36,472 nt of DNA from Candidatus Thermoplasmatota archaeon. Lineage in GTDB: Archaea; Thermoplasmatota; Thermoplasmata; RBG-16-68-12; JAGMCJ01. Positions 1 through 7,817 of this stretch are shown piece after piece; the first letter of the stretch is position 1, and each line of letters starts with the position of its first letter. A program made the position numbers and the translations under genes. The notes under the pieces were generated by a model. It worked only from the letters and a program-made list of their open reading frames with translations. It was not told where the DNA came from and made no database searches. The DNA lies in NCBI GenBank assembly GCA_022848865.1, contig JAJISE010000017.1, positions 1-36,472 of the forward strand, read 5' to 3'.

Positions 1-2
1 AC

Positions 3-560
3 AGAGGAAGGAGGTTCGCCAACAAGATCAGGAAGTACGCCAGAGAAGTTGCCATCGCCGACGGGGAGGAGTTTGAATTCGGCAGGACGAAGGTCCTGTT
101 CTCAGAGCCCGTCGTGCACGGCGTGAACGACAGAATGGGCTATGTCATTGAGGTCTGCGTCCGGGAGGGGCGCACCGCCTTCGTGCACACATCGGACATC
201 GTGGGCGGGTGCATGAGGGACCAGATCGACTTCATAGTGGAGCAGAACCCCCAGACGGTGCTGATGGACGGCGCCCTCAGCTACATGATGGGCGTCTACG
301 GCAAGGAGAACATGGAGCTCTCTCAGAGGAACATCGCACGCCTCTTCGAGGAGACGGACCTGCGGACGTTCATGATAGACCATCACCTCCTCAGGGAGAG
401 GAAGTGGATGGAGAGGATCCCGCTCGTCTTCGAGTCCGCGAAGAAGCACGGCGTCAAGGTGCTCACATGCGCGGGGTACGTCGGTCGCAGCGATGAGCTC
501 CTCGAGGCCAGGAGAAAGGACCTGTTCGGGAAGAGGAAACGCCGCAGGAGAAGGAGTTGA
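3..560 (+). CDS. UPF0282-type metallo-hydrolase, 3' part only
   Basis: The frame is open from base 3 and stops with TGA at 558-560; the N-terminal half, including the usual HxHxDH-type motif, lies outside the window. The visible C-terminal 185 residues match my recollection of the archaeal UPF0282 family of the metallo-beta-lactamase fold: a RGRRFANKI segment, FSEPVVHG, FVHTSDIVGG, a run with MIDHHLLRE, and a tail with LLEARRKDLFGK. The HG, SD and DHH motifs would supply late metal ligands of this fold. The substrate is unknown. The extreme C-terminus is very basic (KRKRRRRRS), which could contact nucleic acid; that is inference. An internal ATG at 114 is not the start, because homology-like sequence continues upstream of it. 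Confidence 0.8.
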   Translation, partial: RGRRFANKIRKYAREVAIADGEEFEFGRTKVLFSEPVVHGVNDRMGYVIEVCVREGRTAFVHTSDIVGGCMRDQIDFIVEQNPQTVLMDGALSYMMGVYGKENMELSQRNIARLFEETDLRTFMIDHHLLRERKWMERIPLVFESAKKHGVKVLTCAGYVGRSDELLEARRKDLFGKRKRRRRRS

Positions 561-639
561 TCGTGGAGTGCGAACCCAACAGCTTTAGGTATCCCTTCAC
601 CTATACCGCTACGGTCCGTAACCTGTCGGAGGGTGTGTC

Positions 640-1209
640 TTGACGTGGCATGAGAAGGGGCTCGTCGGATGGGGCTTCAACAACATCCCAGCGGCGAGAG
701 ATATCGAGATGCTTGTCGAGGTGTTCTGCCGCATGTTCTCATCCTTCTTCATTCCCCTCGAGCTGGAGATGTATCGCTTGACGGGAGACATGAGGATAAG
801 GTTGGAGAGCGTAGGGATAATTCCCGCGATGGTCAAGCAGTACGGCTGTGCGAACCGGCCGGTGACAATCCTCTGCAAGAGCAAGGTCAGAAAGACGAGC
901 GGTTACGTCGTGGAGGAGCAGGATGTCCCGGGCAACGGAGCCGATTCCTCGATCTTCGCTGGATTGGATGATGACGGCTTCCAATACGTCACGCTCGAAT
1001 TGAGCTCGGACGAGTGGTTCAGGGACGACACCGACCCGGAGTGGTTGACGGTGTTCAACAACTGCTTCGGTGAAGCGGTCAGGGTCCTCGAAGTGGGCGA
1101 GGTCGCCTGCGATTGCCTGGAGAAGGAGTTCGATGACCTCGTCAATGATCACGGTTTCTCGCCCCGGATGTTCCAGAAGCTGGCTGCGCAGGAGAACGAA
1201 GTCGGGTAG
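640..1209 (+). CDS. Hypothetical protein, soluble, 189 aa
   Basis: I do not recognise the family. The start is TTG at 640, supported by a GGAGGG RBS at 628-633 with six bases between it and the TTG, the spacing used by many genes here. The product is acidic and has no membrane segment. It has a mixed N-terminal half with a PVTILCKSKV strand, then a DDDGFQYVTLELSSDEWF stretch, then a helical C-terminal third with cysteines at CDCLEKEFDD. The pattern could be a two-domain alpha/beta regulator, but there is no diagnostic motif. It stands alone between the UPF0282 gene and the PKD protein. Other-frame ORFs over it lack an RBS or any family resemblance. Confidence 0.7.
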   Translation: MTWHEKGLVGWGFNNIPAARDIEMLVEVFCRMFSSFFIPLELEMYRLTGDMRIRLESVGIIPAMVKQYGCANRPVTILCKSKVRKTSGYVVEEQDVPGNGADSSIFAGLDDDGFQYVTLELSSDEWFRDDTDPEWLTVFNNCFGEAVRVLEVGEVACDCLEKEFDDLVNDHGFSPRMFQKLAAQENEVG

Positions 1210-1270
1210 CCCGATTCTCGATCAGGCTCGAACTCGCCCAGATTCGCAGGTCCGAGAATCACTCCTGCTA

Positions 1271-1280
1271 CTATTATATA
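1271..1280 (+). promoter_or_regulatory. TATA box of the PKD-domain gene
   Basis: CTATTATATA lies about 30 bases before the ATG at 1310. No RBS stands before that ATG, so transcription probably starts at or next to it, giving a leaderless mRNA. Confidence 0.6.
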
Positions 1281-1309
1281 CGACAGGATTTCTCGTCGAA
1301 TCGATTTCC

Positions 1310-2050
1310 ATGAACAGGGAGAAATACGAACTGGTGCTTGGAACCGTGGTGCTCGCGTTGGGCATCGCGATACTAATGTTCGTGCTCGTGTTCGCCTTCG
1401 GATTCATCCCGACGGCGGGCGAGTACTTCGAGGAGCAACTGCCTCAGGAGGAGATCCTTGAGGGTCCGAGCACATCCTTCACATTCAGAGTGGACAACTA
1501 CACGGTGGACTTCACGGACACGTCGGATCCGGGAGATGCTGACATAGTGTCCTGGGAATGGGACTTCGGGGACGGCGACACGTCAAACAGCGAGAACCCG
1601 ACGAAGACCTACTCCTCCGAGGGGCGTTACACCGCCAAGCTCACCGTGGAGGACGAGAACTCGAAGAGGAGCTCTGCGGTGGCGGCCGACCTGTTCGTAG
1701 GCCCAGACACGCAACAAGCGGGGAGTAGTATGCCTGACTTCGGAGACTTCGGCCTCGACTTGGACTTCACAAAGATGCTCCTGCCTGTGGCCCTGGCAAT
1801 CCTCGTGGTCGGGCTGTTCTTGGTGATGGCCATCGTTGCGGGCTACGTCACAAAGGCTGGCTGGAACCTGATAAAGCCCAAGCCGGAGACCATCAAGGTA
1901 AGGATCAAGCCCAAGGACCTGGAGGTCGAGCCCATCCATGCGGCGCCGGTGCAGCCGGACCCTGGATATCGGCTCGCGCAGCCTCCCGCTCAGACTCCGC
2001 CGCAGCAGATACAACCTCAAGAAGGTCCCCCGCCACCGCCCCAGGAATAG
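1310..2050 (+). CDS. PKD-domain membrane protein
   Basis: The protein has 246 residues. Residues 6-28 form a hydrophobic N-terminal anchor or uncleaved signal (YELVLGTVVLALGIAIL and on). Residues about 60-125 form a PKD domain with the hallmarks WEWDFGDGD, a YSSEGRYTAKLTV strand and a conserved aromatic in the core. A second membrane segment follows (about 155-180, LLPVALAILVVGLFLVMAIV), then a cytoplasmic, proline- and glutamine-rich tail ending in PPPPPQE. The likely topology puts the PKD domain outside the cell between two membrane passes. PKD domains usually bind proteins or glycans; no enzyme domain is present. I chose ATG 1310 rather than the longer upstream frame because of the TATA box at 1271 and the hydrophobic N-terminus. 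Confidence 0.8.
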   Translation: MNREKYELVLGTVVLALGIAILMFVLVFAFGFIPTAGEYFEEQLPQEEILEGPSTSFTFRVDNYTVDFTDTSDPGDADIVSWEWDFGDGDTSNSENPTKTYSSEGRYTAKLTVEDENSKRSSAVAADLFVGPDTQQAGSSMPDFGDFGLDLDFTKMLLPVALAILVVGLFLVMAIVAGYVTKAGWNLIKPKPETIKVRIKPKDLEVEPIHAAPVQPDPGYRLAQPPAQTPPQQIQPQEGPPPPPQE

Positions 2051-2106
2051 CTCCCGGGAAGCATGGGAAAGCTTTTCTAATGCTGTGATGATTAGTCTAA
2101 TCGAGG

Positions 2107-2352
2107 ATGCCCATGGAGGATGCTTGCCCCAAGTGTGAGAACGGAGCCAGGACGAGCCTTCAGGTGTCGGTCTTCGCACCGTACAGGCCAAAGGGATCGG
2201 GAGTGGAGCAGAAGTGGCCTCTGAAGCTGCTCGTTTGTGAGAACTGCGGCTACGCCGAGTCCTTCGTGGAGACGGACGACATCGAGAGGCTGAAATCGCT
2301 CTCGGAGAAGCAGGAGAGGCTCTCAAAGACGAAGGTCCAGGCGCTCAAGTGA
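2107..2352 (+). CDS. Zinc-ribbon protein with helical tail
   Basis: This 81-residue protein has two CxxC knuckles, CPKC at 7-10 and CENC at about 44-47, as in a zinc ribbon, and a charged helical C-terminus (IERLKSLSEKQERLSKTKVQ). The first ATG at 2107 is used here; ATG 2113, two codons later, is equally possible and no RBS decides between them. An AT-rich stretch at about 2070-2100 may be the promoter of a leaderless message. It resembles small archaeal zinc ribbons of unknown role and could bind nucleic acid or protein. It is followed after 44 bases by the AlkD-like gene, which has its own TATA box. Confidence 0.7.
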   Translation: MPMEDACPKCENGARTSLQVSVFAPYRPKGSGVEQKWPLKLLVCENCGYAESFVETDDIERLKSLSEKQERLSKTKVQALK

Positions 2353-2396
2353 TTCCCCTCAGGTCGTATTTATAGACGGGCGTCGATTCCGTCTTC

Positions 2397-3101
2397 GTGA
2401 AAGCGGAGACCAGGCGGATTATCGAGGCCCTTGAGAAGAAGCAGGTTCCAACCGATCCTTGGGTGGCGGAACGGTACATCGGCACGAAGCTGAGGAGCCT
2501 CGGCATCAGAGCACCAGAGATCCACGCGATGGCAAGGGATTTCTCGGCCTCGCACAGAGACGCTGAGCTCGAGGAGGTCCACAAGACCGCTGATGAACTC
2601 TGGCACTCCGGGATATTCGAGGCAAGGAGCCTGGCCGCTTCCATTCTGATGAGATTCAAGAGGAGGCTGGACAAGAACTCGTTCGAGCTCGTGAGCGGAT
2701 GGTACGATGACGTGGACAACTGGGCCAACTGCGACGCCCTCTCGGTCTTCGTCCTCGCTGAGTTCATGTTCAGAGACGATGATGTCACGTCGCAGGTTTC
2801 CGAATGGATCAGGTCGCCCAACCCTTGGAGAAGGCGGGGGGCCGTGACCTCGACCATACCGGCGAACAGGGAGGGAAGGTCCGACGCGGAGACCGTCCTG
2901 GAAATGGTGCGCAGTCTCCTCGATGACGATGAGTACTTCGTGAAGAAATCTCTCGGCTGGGTTCTGCGAGAGCTGGGAAAGAGTCGACCAGAGATCGTGG
3001 CCTCGTTCCTCCTGGAACATAGGAACAAGCTGAACAAAGAGCAGCTGAAGAAGGCCGTGAAATACTTGCCCGAGGAGCTCGGGGCGGGCATTCTGGAGTA
3101 G
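2397..3101 (+). CDS. AlkD-like DNA alkylation repair glycosylase
   Basis: The 234-residue product is all-helical with the HEAT-like repeats of the AlkD/AlkC family (COG4912), which excise alkylated bases such as 3- and 7-methyl purines. As numbered from the GTG start, W109 and D113 sit in the motif DNWANCD, arginines in RRRG at 146-148, and W188 in SLGWVLREL. These fall almost exactly where Bacillus cereus AlkD has its catalytic W109, D113, R148 and W187 (established for that enzyme). The length is typical of the family. The start is GTG 2397, leaderless, with a TATA box (GTATTTATAG) at 2366-2375. It is probably an active cytosolic repair enzyme. Confidence 0.85.
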   Translation: MKAETRRIIEALEKKQVPTDPWVAERYIGTKLRSLGIRAPEIHAMARDFSASHRDAELEEVHKTADELWHSGIFEARSLAASILMRFKRRLDKNSFELVSGWYDDVDNWANCDALSVFVLAEFMFRDDDVTSQVSEWIRSPNPWRRRGAVTSTIPANREGRSDAETVLEMVRSLLDDDEYFVKKSLGWVLRELGKSRPEIVASFLLEHRNKLNKEQLKKAVKYLPEELGAGILE

Positions 3102-3130
3102 CCACGAACATGCTTGATCGCTGACAAAAG

Positions 3131-3140
3131 GATTTATATC
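3131..3140 (+). promoter_or_regulatory. TATA box of the aldolase-dehydrogenase pair
   Basis: GATTTATATC is a good archaeal TATA element. It predicts a transcript start near 3160-3165, which rules out a start codon at 3151 and favours ATG 3190 behind the RBS GGGAGGGGAT. Confidence 0.6.
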
Positions 3141-3189
3141 GCCATCTCTATTGAGAAACAATCCCATTCTTGACTGGGAGGGGATAGAA

Positions 3190-3987
3190 ATGGACTGGGG
3201 AATGAAGAATCGTTTATCACGGATAATCAAGCCGAGAACTGGACACACTGTCATGCTGGCCATCGACCATGGCTATTTCCTGGGGCCGATGACGAAGCTC
3301 GAGAAACCAGAGAAGACGTTGGAACCGCTTATCCCGTACGCGGACTCCATAATGCTCACGCGAGGCGTGCTTCGCTCGTCCGTCGCCGCCACGATCGAGA
3401 ACCCGATCGTTCTGAGGGTTTCCGGCGGGACGAGCATAGTCGGAGAGAACCTCGCGAACGAGGGGATCACGACGTCGATGCAGGAGGCCATCCGCCTGAA
3501 CGCGGCGGCCGTGGCCCTGTCGATATTCGTGGGGACGCCTCACGAGCGTCAGACCCTGCTCTCGCTCTCGGAGCTCGTGAATCAGGGCGAGCAGTACGGC
3601 ATACCTGTCCTGGCGGTCACGGCGGTCGGAAAGGAGCTGGGGAAGAGAGACGCACGCTACCTGGGCCTGGCATCCAGGATCGCGGCGGAGCTCGGAGCCC
3701 GCATCGTGAAGACATACTACTGCGATGATTTCGACAAGGTCGTCGACGGCTGTCCAGTCCCAATCGTGATTGCGGGCGGACCGAAGCTGGAGACGGAGAT
3801 GGACGCCTTCGAGATGACGTACAACGCCATCCAGACAGGCGCAGTGGGAGTGGACATGGGCAGGAACATATGGCAGCACGAGCACTCCGTACCCATGATA
3901 AAGGCCGTCCGTTCGGTCGTTCACGAGAACGCCACGCCCAAGGAAGCGATGGACGTCTTCAATCAGGCCAAGAGCGGCGAGGCCTAG
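3190..3987 (+). CDS. LsrF/DhnA-type class I aldolase
   Basis: This is a 265-residue TIM-barrel aldolase of the DeoC/FbaB family. From memory it is closest to bacterial LsrF, the thiolase that degrades phospho-AI-2: it shares an N-terminus MDWGMKNRLSRI, then VMLAIDHGYF, LTRGVLRS, KTYY, CPVPIVIAGG and GVDMGRNIWQ. The Schiff-base lysine is K174 in KTYY. Archaeal relatives also act as fructose-bisphosphate aldolase or as ADH synthase for aromatic amino acids, so the substrate is uncertain; no other lsr gene is present. ATG 3190 follows the RBS GGGAGGGGAT. The next gene, an alcohol dehydrogenase, begins 46 bases downstream and is probably co-transcribed, suggesting sugar or polyol carbonyl metabolism. 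Confidence 0.85.
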   Translation: MDWGMKNRLSRIIKPRTGHTVMLAIDHGYFLGPMTKLEKPEKTLEPLIPYADSIMLTRGVLRSSVAATIENPIVLRVSGGTSIVGENLANEGITTSMQEAIRLNAAAVALSIFVGTPHERQTLLSLSELVNQGEQYGIPVLAVTAVGKELGKRDARYLGLASRIAAELGARIVKTYYCDDFDKVVDGCPVPIVIAGGPKLETEMDAFEMTYNAIQTGAVGVDMGRNIWQHEHSVPMIKAVRSVVHENATPKEAMDVFNQAKSGEA

Positions 3988-4032
3988 CTTCGCGGATCGA
4001 CTCTACGTGTCGTTCTCTGGGGAGAGAAAGCC

Positions 4033-5058
4033 ATGCGTGTCGCGATGTACTACAACAACAAGGACATACGGCTTGAAGAGATGCCGGTGCCAGAAATCGG
4101 GCGGGACGAGCTTCTCGTCAAGGTGATGGCAAGCGGGATCTGCGGCAGTGACGTTATCGAGTGGTACCGGTTGCCAAAGGCCCCCCGCGTTCTGGGCCAC
4201 GAGATCTCTGGAGAAATCGTGGAAACCGGAAGTGCCGTGAAGGATTACGAAGAGGGACAGCGAGTGTTCGTTTCTCATCACGTGCCGTGCATGGAATGCC
4301 GATTCTGTCAGAGAGAGAATCACACAGTCTGCGAAACCTTGCGAACCACGAACTTCGATCCAGGAGGCTTCTCAGAATACGTGAGAGCGCCATCCATCAA
4401 TGTGGAGCATGGCGTCTACCCGCTTCCGGACGAGGTCTCGCATGAGCAGGCGGTATTCATAGAACCCCTTGCCTGCGTCATCAGAGGACAGAAGAAGGTC
4501 AGGGGAATCGAGGATGGGAACATGGTCGTCATGGGAAGCGGCCTCACGGGCATTCTTCACGTTCAGCTGGCCAAATCACGGGGAGCGAGCAGCGTTGCGT
4601 GCACGGACATAAGCGATTATCGCCTGGAAATGGCCCGCAAGTTCGGGTCGGACGTAGCTATTCCCGCGAGCGACGCCGTTCCGGATAGGCTCAGAGATGT
4701 GTTTGGCGGGCTTCTGGCGGATGTTGTCATTGTCTCTACTGGTGCAAGGAAGGCCATTGAGCAGTCCTGGTCTCTCGTCGAATGGGGAGGGAGTGTTCTG
4801 TTCTTCGCGCCAACAGATCCGGACACCATGATTCCAATGCCATTCAATGACATCTGGTTCAAGAACGTGACCGCCACAACATCATACGCCGCGGGCAGGC
4901 AGGACATACTGGATGCGATCGAGTTGATCGCTTCCCGCCAGATTCGTGTTCAGGAGATGATCACGCACAGGCTCGGTCTTGGCGAGACCGCTAGGGGCTT
5001 TGACCTGGTCCTCAGAGCCGCGGATTCAATGAAAGTGATAATTGAGCCGCAGAACTAG
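4033..5058 (+). CDS. Zinc-dependent alcohol/polyol dehydrogenase (MDR family)
   Basis: The 341-residue protein is a medium-chain dehydrogenase. The catalytic zinc site is C37 in SGICGSD and GHE in VLGHEISGEIVETG. The structural zinc site is the four-cysteine lobe CMECRFCQRENHTVC. The Rossmann domain follows, with the dinucleotide loop VVMGSGLTGILHVQLA. The family includes sorbitol, threonine 3- and glucose dehydrogenases; the sequence alone does not settle the substrate. The start is ATG 4033, with the purine-rich RBS GGGGAGAG at 4019-4026. Its stop codon abuts the 3' end of the tRNA gene on the other strand, so the two transcripts converge with no spacer. Confidence 0.85.
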   Translation: MRVAMYYNNKDIRLEEMPVPEIGRDELLVKVMASGICGSDVIEWYRLPKAPRVLGHEISGEIVETGSAVKDYEEGQRVFVSHHVPCMECRFCQRENHTVCETLRTTNFDPGGFSEYVRAPSINVEHGVYPLPDEVSHEQAVFIEPLACVIRGQKKVRGIEDGNMVVMGSGLTGILHVQLAKSRGASSVACTDISDYRLEMARKFGSDVAIPASDAVPDRLRDVFGGLLADVVIVSTGARKAIEQSWSLVEWGGSVLFFAPTDPDTMIPMPFNDIWFKNVTATTSYAAGRQDILDAIELIASRQIRVQEMITHRLGLGETARGFDLVLRAADSMKVIIEPQN

Positions 5059-5162
5059 TGCTCCCGAGGGGATTCGAACCCCTGTCTTCGGCTATCCCCG
5101 ACTCCCGCCAGGGCGAAAATCGCGAGAGGCCGAGATGATTGGCCGGACTACACTACGGGAGC
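5059..5162 (-). tRNA. tRNA-Glu (CTC) with a 29-nt intron
   Basis: The acceptor strands are GCTCCCG and CGGGAGC with discriminator A; the T-arm is AGGGGTTCGAATCCCCT; the D-arm is of the GTGTAGTCCGGCCAATCAT type typical of archaeal tRNA-Glu. The anticodon stem is TCGGC/GCCGA. Removing an intron at + positions 5094-5122 leaves the loop CTCTCGA, so the anticodon is CTC. The precursor folds into a canonical bulge-helix-bulge: a four-pair central helix of loop bases CTCT with GGGG, 3-nt bulges on each side, and an eight-pair intron hairpin with a six-base loop. The cut sites fall exactly at 37/38. The mature length is 75 nt and CCA is not encoded. Confidence 0.95.
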
Positions 5163-5225
5163 GTGCGCCGAACTATGGATGATGATTAGATAAACCTTTT
5201 TACCTGAGACAACTTCTCCGCGACC

Positions 5226-5534
5226 GTGAAGCTGGTCTACTGTCCGTCCTGTGATGAGGTCTTGATGAGAAGCAGGATCGAGGGAGAACGATGTCCCGAG
5301 TGCGGTGGAAGCGTCGAGAAAGTCGACACTGGTCTCTCGTGGCAGTATGTCACTTCGTGGATAGTCCTCCTTATGGGTGCCGCCATGATATTGCTCTTGG
5401 AGATGGAGGACATGATAATGAAGATCCTGCTTTTCGTGCTGTTCGCGATAGTGGCGTTCGCGCTTTCCAGCTGGGGCGTGGAGGACCAGAAGAAGAAGGC
5501 TCTGTCGAAGGCAAGAGAGGAGAGGAAGGAATGA
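5226..5534 (+). CDS. Zinc-ribbon membrane protein
   Basis: The 102-residue protein has an N-terminal zinc ribbon (CPSC at 6-9 and CPEC at about 23-26), then two membrane segments (VTSWIVLLMGAAMILLLE, and IMKILLFVLFAIVAFALSS), then a short charged tail rich in Lys, Arg and Glu. The ribbon probably lies in the cytoplasm. It starts with GTG 5226, leaderless, behind an AT-rich promoter at about 5190-5202 (TAAACCTTTTTA). Its TGA overlaps the ATG of the next gene by four bases (ATGA), so the two are translationally coupled. The function is unknown. Confidence 0.75.
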   Translation: MKLVYCPSCDEVLMRSRIEGERCPECGGSVEKVDTGLSWQYVTSWIVLLMGAAMILLLEMEDMIMKILLFVLFAIVAFALSSWGVEDQKKKALSKAREERKE

Positions 5535-6343
5535 GAATCGTACTTGGCCAGGTCCAACCCGAATTGGGGAACAAGGAGCACAACGTAGAGAAGATAGAGA
5601 GAGTCGTCGCGGAGAACGAGTGCGACCTCGCGGTCTTCGGTGAGCTCTTCCTGACAGGCTACATGTGCAGGGGCGATTTCCCGAGGCTCGCGGAGAACCT
5701 GTCGGGCCCTTCCGTGTCCAAGGTCAAGCGCATTTCGGAGGAACACGGCTCCCACATCATCCTCGGGATGCCGGAGATGGACGAGAAGACGAGGGGGATA
5801 TACAACTCCTCCGTGCTCGTCGCCCCCGACGGGAATGCCCGTTCATACAGGAAGCTGCACCTGGCGAACTTCGGACCTTTCGAGGAGAGCCTGCACTTCG
5901 GCAGGGGCTCCGGGCTGGAGGTCTTCGAGACCGACATCGGGCGTATCGGACTGATCATCTGCTTCGACATATTCTTCCCGGAGCTCTCGAAGTTCCACGC
6001 CCTCGCCGGTGCGGACATGATCGTGGCCTGCTCCGCTTCGCCCTCCACGAGCAAGTTCTTCTTCCAGACGATCATCCCGGCCAGGGCGATAGAGAACGCC
6101 CTGTTCTTCGTCTACTCCAACCTCGTGGGCACGGAGAAGAACATGATCTTCTTCGGCGGGAGCACGGTCGTGGGGCCCCGAGGGGACGAGAAGGTGAAGG
6201 CCAAGGAGTACGAGGAGGATGTCGTTCGGTGCGATGTCGACCTGAAGGAACTGGAGAAGGCGAGACAGCACAGGCCCGTCGTGAGGGACACGCGCTTCGA
6301 CGTGCTGGGCAGGATCCCGGAGTTCCAGGGGAAACCCGGGTGA
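5531..6343 (+). CDS. Carbon-nitrogen hydrolase (nitrilase family)
   Basis: The 270-residue protein carries the Glu-Lys-Cys triad of the nitrilase superfamily: E in FGELFLTGY (about residue 40), K in RKLHLANFG (about 110), and C in GLIICFDIFFPE (about 145). These enzymes hydrolyse amides such as omega-amides, N-carbamoyl amines or NAD-linked glutamine amide groups. The size fits a stand-alone amidase; the substrate cannot be told from sequence. The ATG at 5531 overlaps the upstream stop. The longer frame that begins upstream in the other gene is a shadow. A promoter for the ribosomal genes begins right after its stop. Confidence 0.88.
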   Translation: MRIVLGQVQPELGNKEHNVEKIERVVAENECDLAVFGELFLTGYMCRGDFPRLAENLSGPSVSKVKRISEEHGSHIILGMPEMDEKTRGIYNSSVLVAPDGNARSYRKLHLANFGPFEESLHFGRGSGLEVFETDIGRIGLIICFDIFFPELSKFHALAGADMIVACSASPSTSKFFFQTIIPARAIENALFFVYSNLVGTEKNMIFFGGSTVVGPRGDEKVKAKEYEEDVVRCDVDLKELEKARQHRPVVRDTRFDVLGRIPEFQGKPG

Positions 6344-6350
6344 CGCAACC

Positions 6351-6359
6351 TTTTTATAC
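6351..6359 (+). promoter_or_regulatory. TATA box of the rpl7ae-rps28e-rpl24e-ndk operon
   Basis: TTTTTATAC, preceded by a purine/C-rich BRE-like stretch, lies about 80 bases before the L7Ae ATG. This leaves an untranslated leader of about 55 bases that includes a GGAGGT RBS. Confidence 0.6.
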
Positions 6360-6436
6360 GGACCCGAGTCTTTCACGCTCGCTCTTTTAAGAGCCGATGA
6401 TTGATGAAGTTCGCAAGAACTGAAGGAGGTCAAAGT

Positions 6437-6808
6437 ATGGCTAAGCCCATATACGTGAGATTCGAGATGCCCAAGGAGCTCGTCGATGCGACCTACCAGG
6501 TCGTGGAGCTTTCGAGGGACAGCGGAAAGGTCAGGAAGGGTACCAACGAGGTCACCAAGCTCGTCGAGCGGGGAGAGGTCTCGCTCGTCGTCATGGCGGA
6601 GGACGTTCAGCCGGAGGAGATACTGGCGCACATGCCGCTCCTCTGCGAGGAGAAGGGCATCCCCTACGCCTACGTGCCGAGCAAGGGCGAGCTCGGGGTC
6701 GCGGCCGGCCTGGGAAAGGCGACGGCATCCGCGGCAGTGCTCGACGCCGGGAAGGGAAAGCCCATGATGGATGACCTTGCCAAGAAGCTGAAGAAACTGA
6801 GGGAGTAG
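6437..6808 (+). CDS. rpl7ae: Ribosomal protein L7Ae
   Basis: The 123-residue protein matches archaeal L7Ae, which binds kink-turns in 23S rRNA, box C/D and H/ACA guide RNAs and RNase P RNA. Visible hallmarks are [55 protein letters not shown] quote that only as its successive parts: RNA-contacting KGTNEVTK, the core VVMAEDVQP, and YVPSKGELG. The start is ATG 6437, six bases after a perfect GGAGGT at 6425-6430; an in-frame upstream start at 6401 would run through the RBS. It is the first gene of a tight four-gene operon. Confidence 0.96.
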   Translation: MAKPIYVRFEMPKELVDATYQVVELSRDSGKVRKGTNEVTKLVERGEVSLVVMAEDVQPEEILAHMPLLCEEKGIPYAYVPSKGELGVAAGLGKATASAAVLDAGKGKPMMDDLAKKLKKLRE

Positions 6809-6812
6809 ACGA

Positions 6813-7022
6813 ATGGTAGAGGGTAGCATTCCCGCCGAGGTTGTCGAGGTCGTCGGACGCACGGGCATGACCGGCGAGGCGATCCAGGTGAAGGTGAGGG
6901 TCCTCGAGGGCCGAGACAAGGGAAGGATCATCACCAGGAACGTCAAGGGCGCCGTGCGCATGGGCGACGTTCTGATGCTGCGAGAGACCTCGAGAGAAGC
7001 GAGGAAGCTATCCATCAAGTGA
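6813..7022 (+). CDS. rps28e: Ribosomal protein S28e
   Basis: The 69-residue protein is a full-length archaeal/eukaryal S28e of the small subunit: OB-type barrel, motif [20 protein letters not shown], and the conserved C-terminus [11 protein letters not shown]. It follows L7Ae by four bases and precedes L24e by ten. L7Ae-S28e-L24e-ndk-infB is a common archaeal gene order, which supports each of the calls. Confidence 0.96.
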   Translation: MVEGSIPAEVVEVVGRTGMTGEAIQVKVRVLEGRDKGRIITRNVKGAVRMGDVLMLRETSREARKLSIK

Positions 7023-7032
7023 GGGTGTTTGA

Positions 7033-7266
7033 GTGGTTCAGGCCAGGACCTGCACGTTTTGCGGGGAGAGAATAGAACCCGGGACGGGGAAGATGTACAT
7101 CAAGAAGGACGGAACCTTCTTCTACTTCTGCTCGGGCAAGTGCCAGAAGAACTCCCTCAAGCTCGGGAGGGTTCCGAGGAGGACCCGCTGGACTAGGCGG
7201 TACCCCCGAAAGACGGTAAAGGCCGAGAAGAGAGAGGCTCCCGCTGGTGACGCGGATGAGGACTGA
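7033..7266 (+). CDS. rpl24e: Ribosomal protein L24e
   Basis: The 77-residue protein has the L24e zinc-binding pattern [13 protein letters not shown], then [11 protein letters not shown] (C-x2-C, C-x3-C), and a basic C-terminal part. It starts with GTG 7033, six bases after the RBS GAGGGT. The acidic C-terminal extension (APAGDADED) overlaps the start region of ndk, so translation of ndk is probably coupled to it. Confidence 0.95.
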   Translation: MVQARTCTFCGERIEPGTGKMYIKKDGTFFYFCSGKCQKNSLKLGRVPRRTRWTRRYPRKTVKAEKREAPAGDADED

Positions 7267-7708
7267 CAGGGCGTTCGTTCTCGTCAAACCCGACGGTGTG
7301 CAGAGAGGGCTCATAGGGACGGTCGTCTCGCGGTTCGAATCGCGCGGGCTCAAGATCGTGGCCATGAGGATGCTGAGGCTTGACAGGGACATCGTGGAGA
7401 GGTACTACGCCGAGCACGTGGAGAAGGACTTCTTCGAGGACCTGGTGGGCTTCATAACCTCCGGACCTGTCGTCGCAATGGTCGTCGAGGGGCCCGAAGT
7501 CGTCTCCGTTGTCAGGAGAATGGTGGGAACCACCGATTCCAAGGAGGCGTCTCCGGGCACGATCAGAGGGGACTTCGGCATATCGAAACAGATGAACATA
7601 ATACACGCCTCGGACTCGCCCGAGAGCGCAGAGAGGGAGATCTCGATCTTCTTTTCGGACGACGATATCCAGGACTTCGAGAGAATGGACGGCCCTTGGA
7701 CGAAATGA
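7256..7708 (+). CDS. ndk: Nucleoside-diphosphate kinase
   Basis: The 150-residue enzyme transfers the gamma phosphate between nucleoside triphosphates and diphosphates. The phospho-accepting histidine is H117 in [16 protein letters not shown]. Other hallmarks are [15 protein letters not shown] at the N-terminus, RADF-like RGDFGI, and the usual length. ATG 7256 gives the standard N-terminus; an in-frame GTG three codons earlier (7247) is possible. It overlaps the end of rpl24e by 11 bases. The next gene, infB, has its own promoter. Confidence 0.95.
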   Translation: MRTDRAFVLVKPDGVQRGLIGTVVSRFESRGLKIVAMRMLRLDRDIVERYYAEHVEKDFFEDLVGFITSGPVVAMVVEGPEVVSVVRRMVGTTDSKEASPGTIRGDFGISKQMNIIHASDSPESAEREISIFFSDDDIQDFERMDGPWTK

Positions 7709-7787
7709 GACGTCCGTCTTGTGGCATGTCCGGTCTTCTGATGGCAAGTGGTAATGACCCAGCATCCAGTGTCGCGCAACGAATATT

Positions 7788-7796
7788 AGATATATT
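7788..7796 (+). promoter_or_regulatory. TATA box of infB
   Basis: The AT-rich AGATATATT lies about 26 bases before the infB ATG at 7818, and no RBS is present, so the message is predicted to be leaderless. Confidence 0.55.
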
Positions 7797-7817
7797 CTGG
7801 TCACATTCGAGATTCGG

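Noticed and set aside
7247-7255. GTG three codons upstream as ndk start
   Set aside because: Possible, but the family N-terminus fits ATG 7256 better and the spacing to a purine-rich stretch is no better for GTG.
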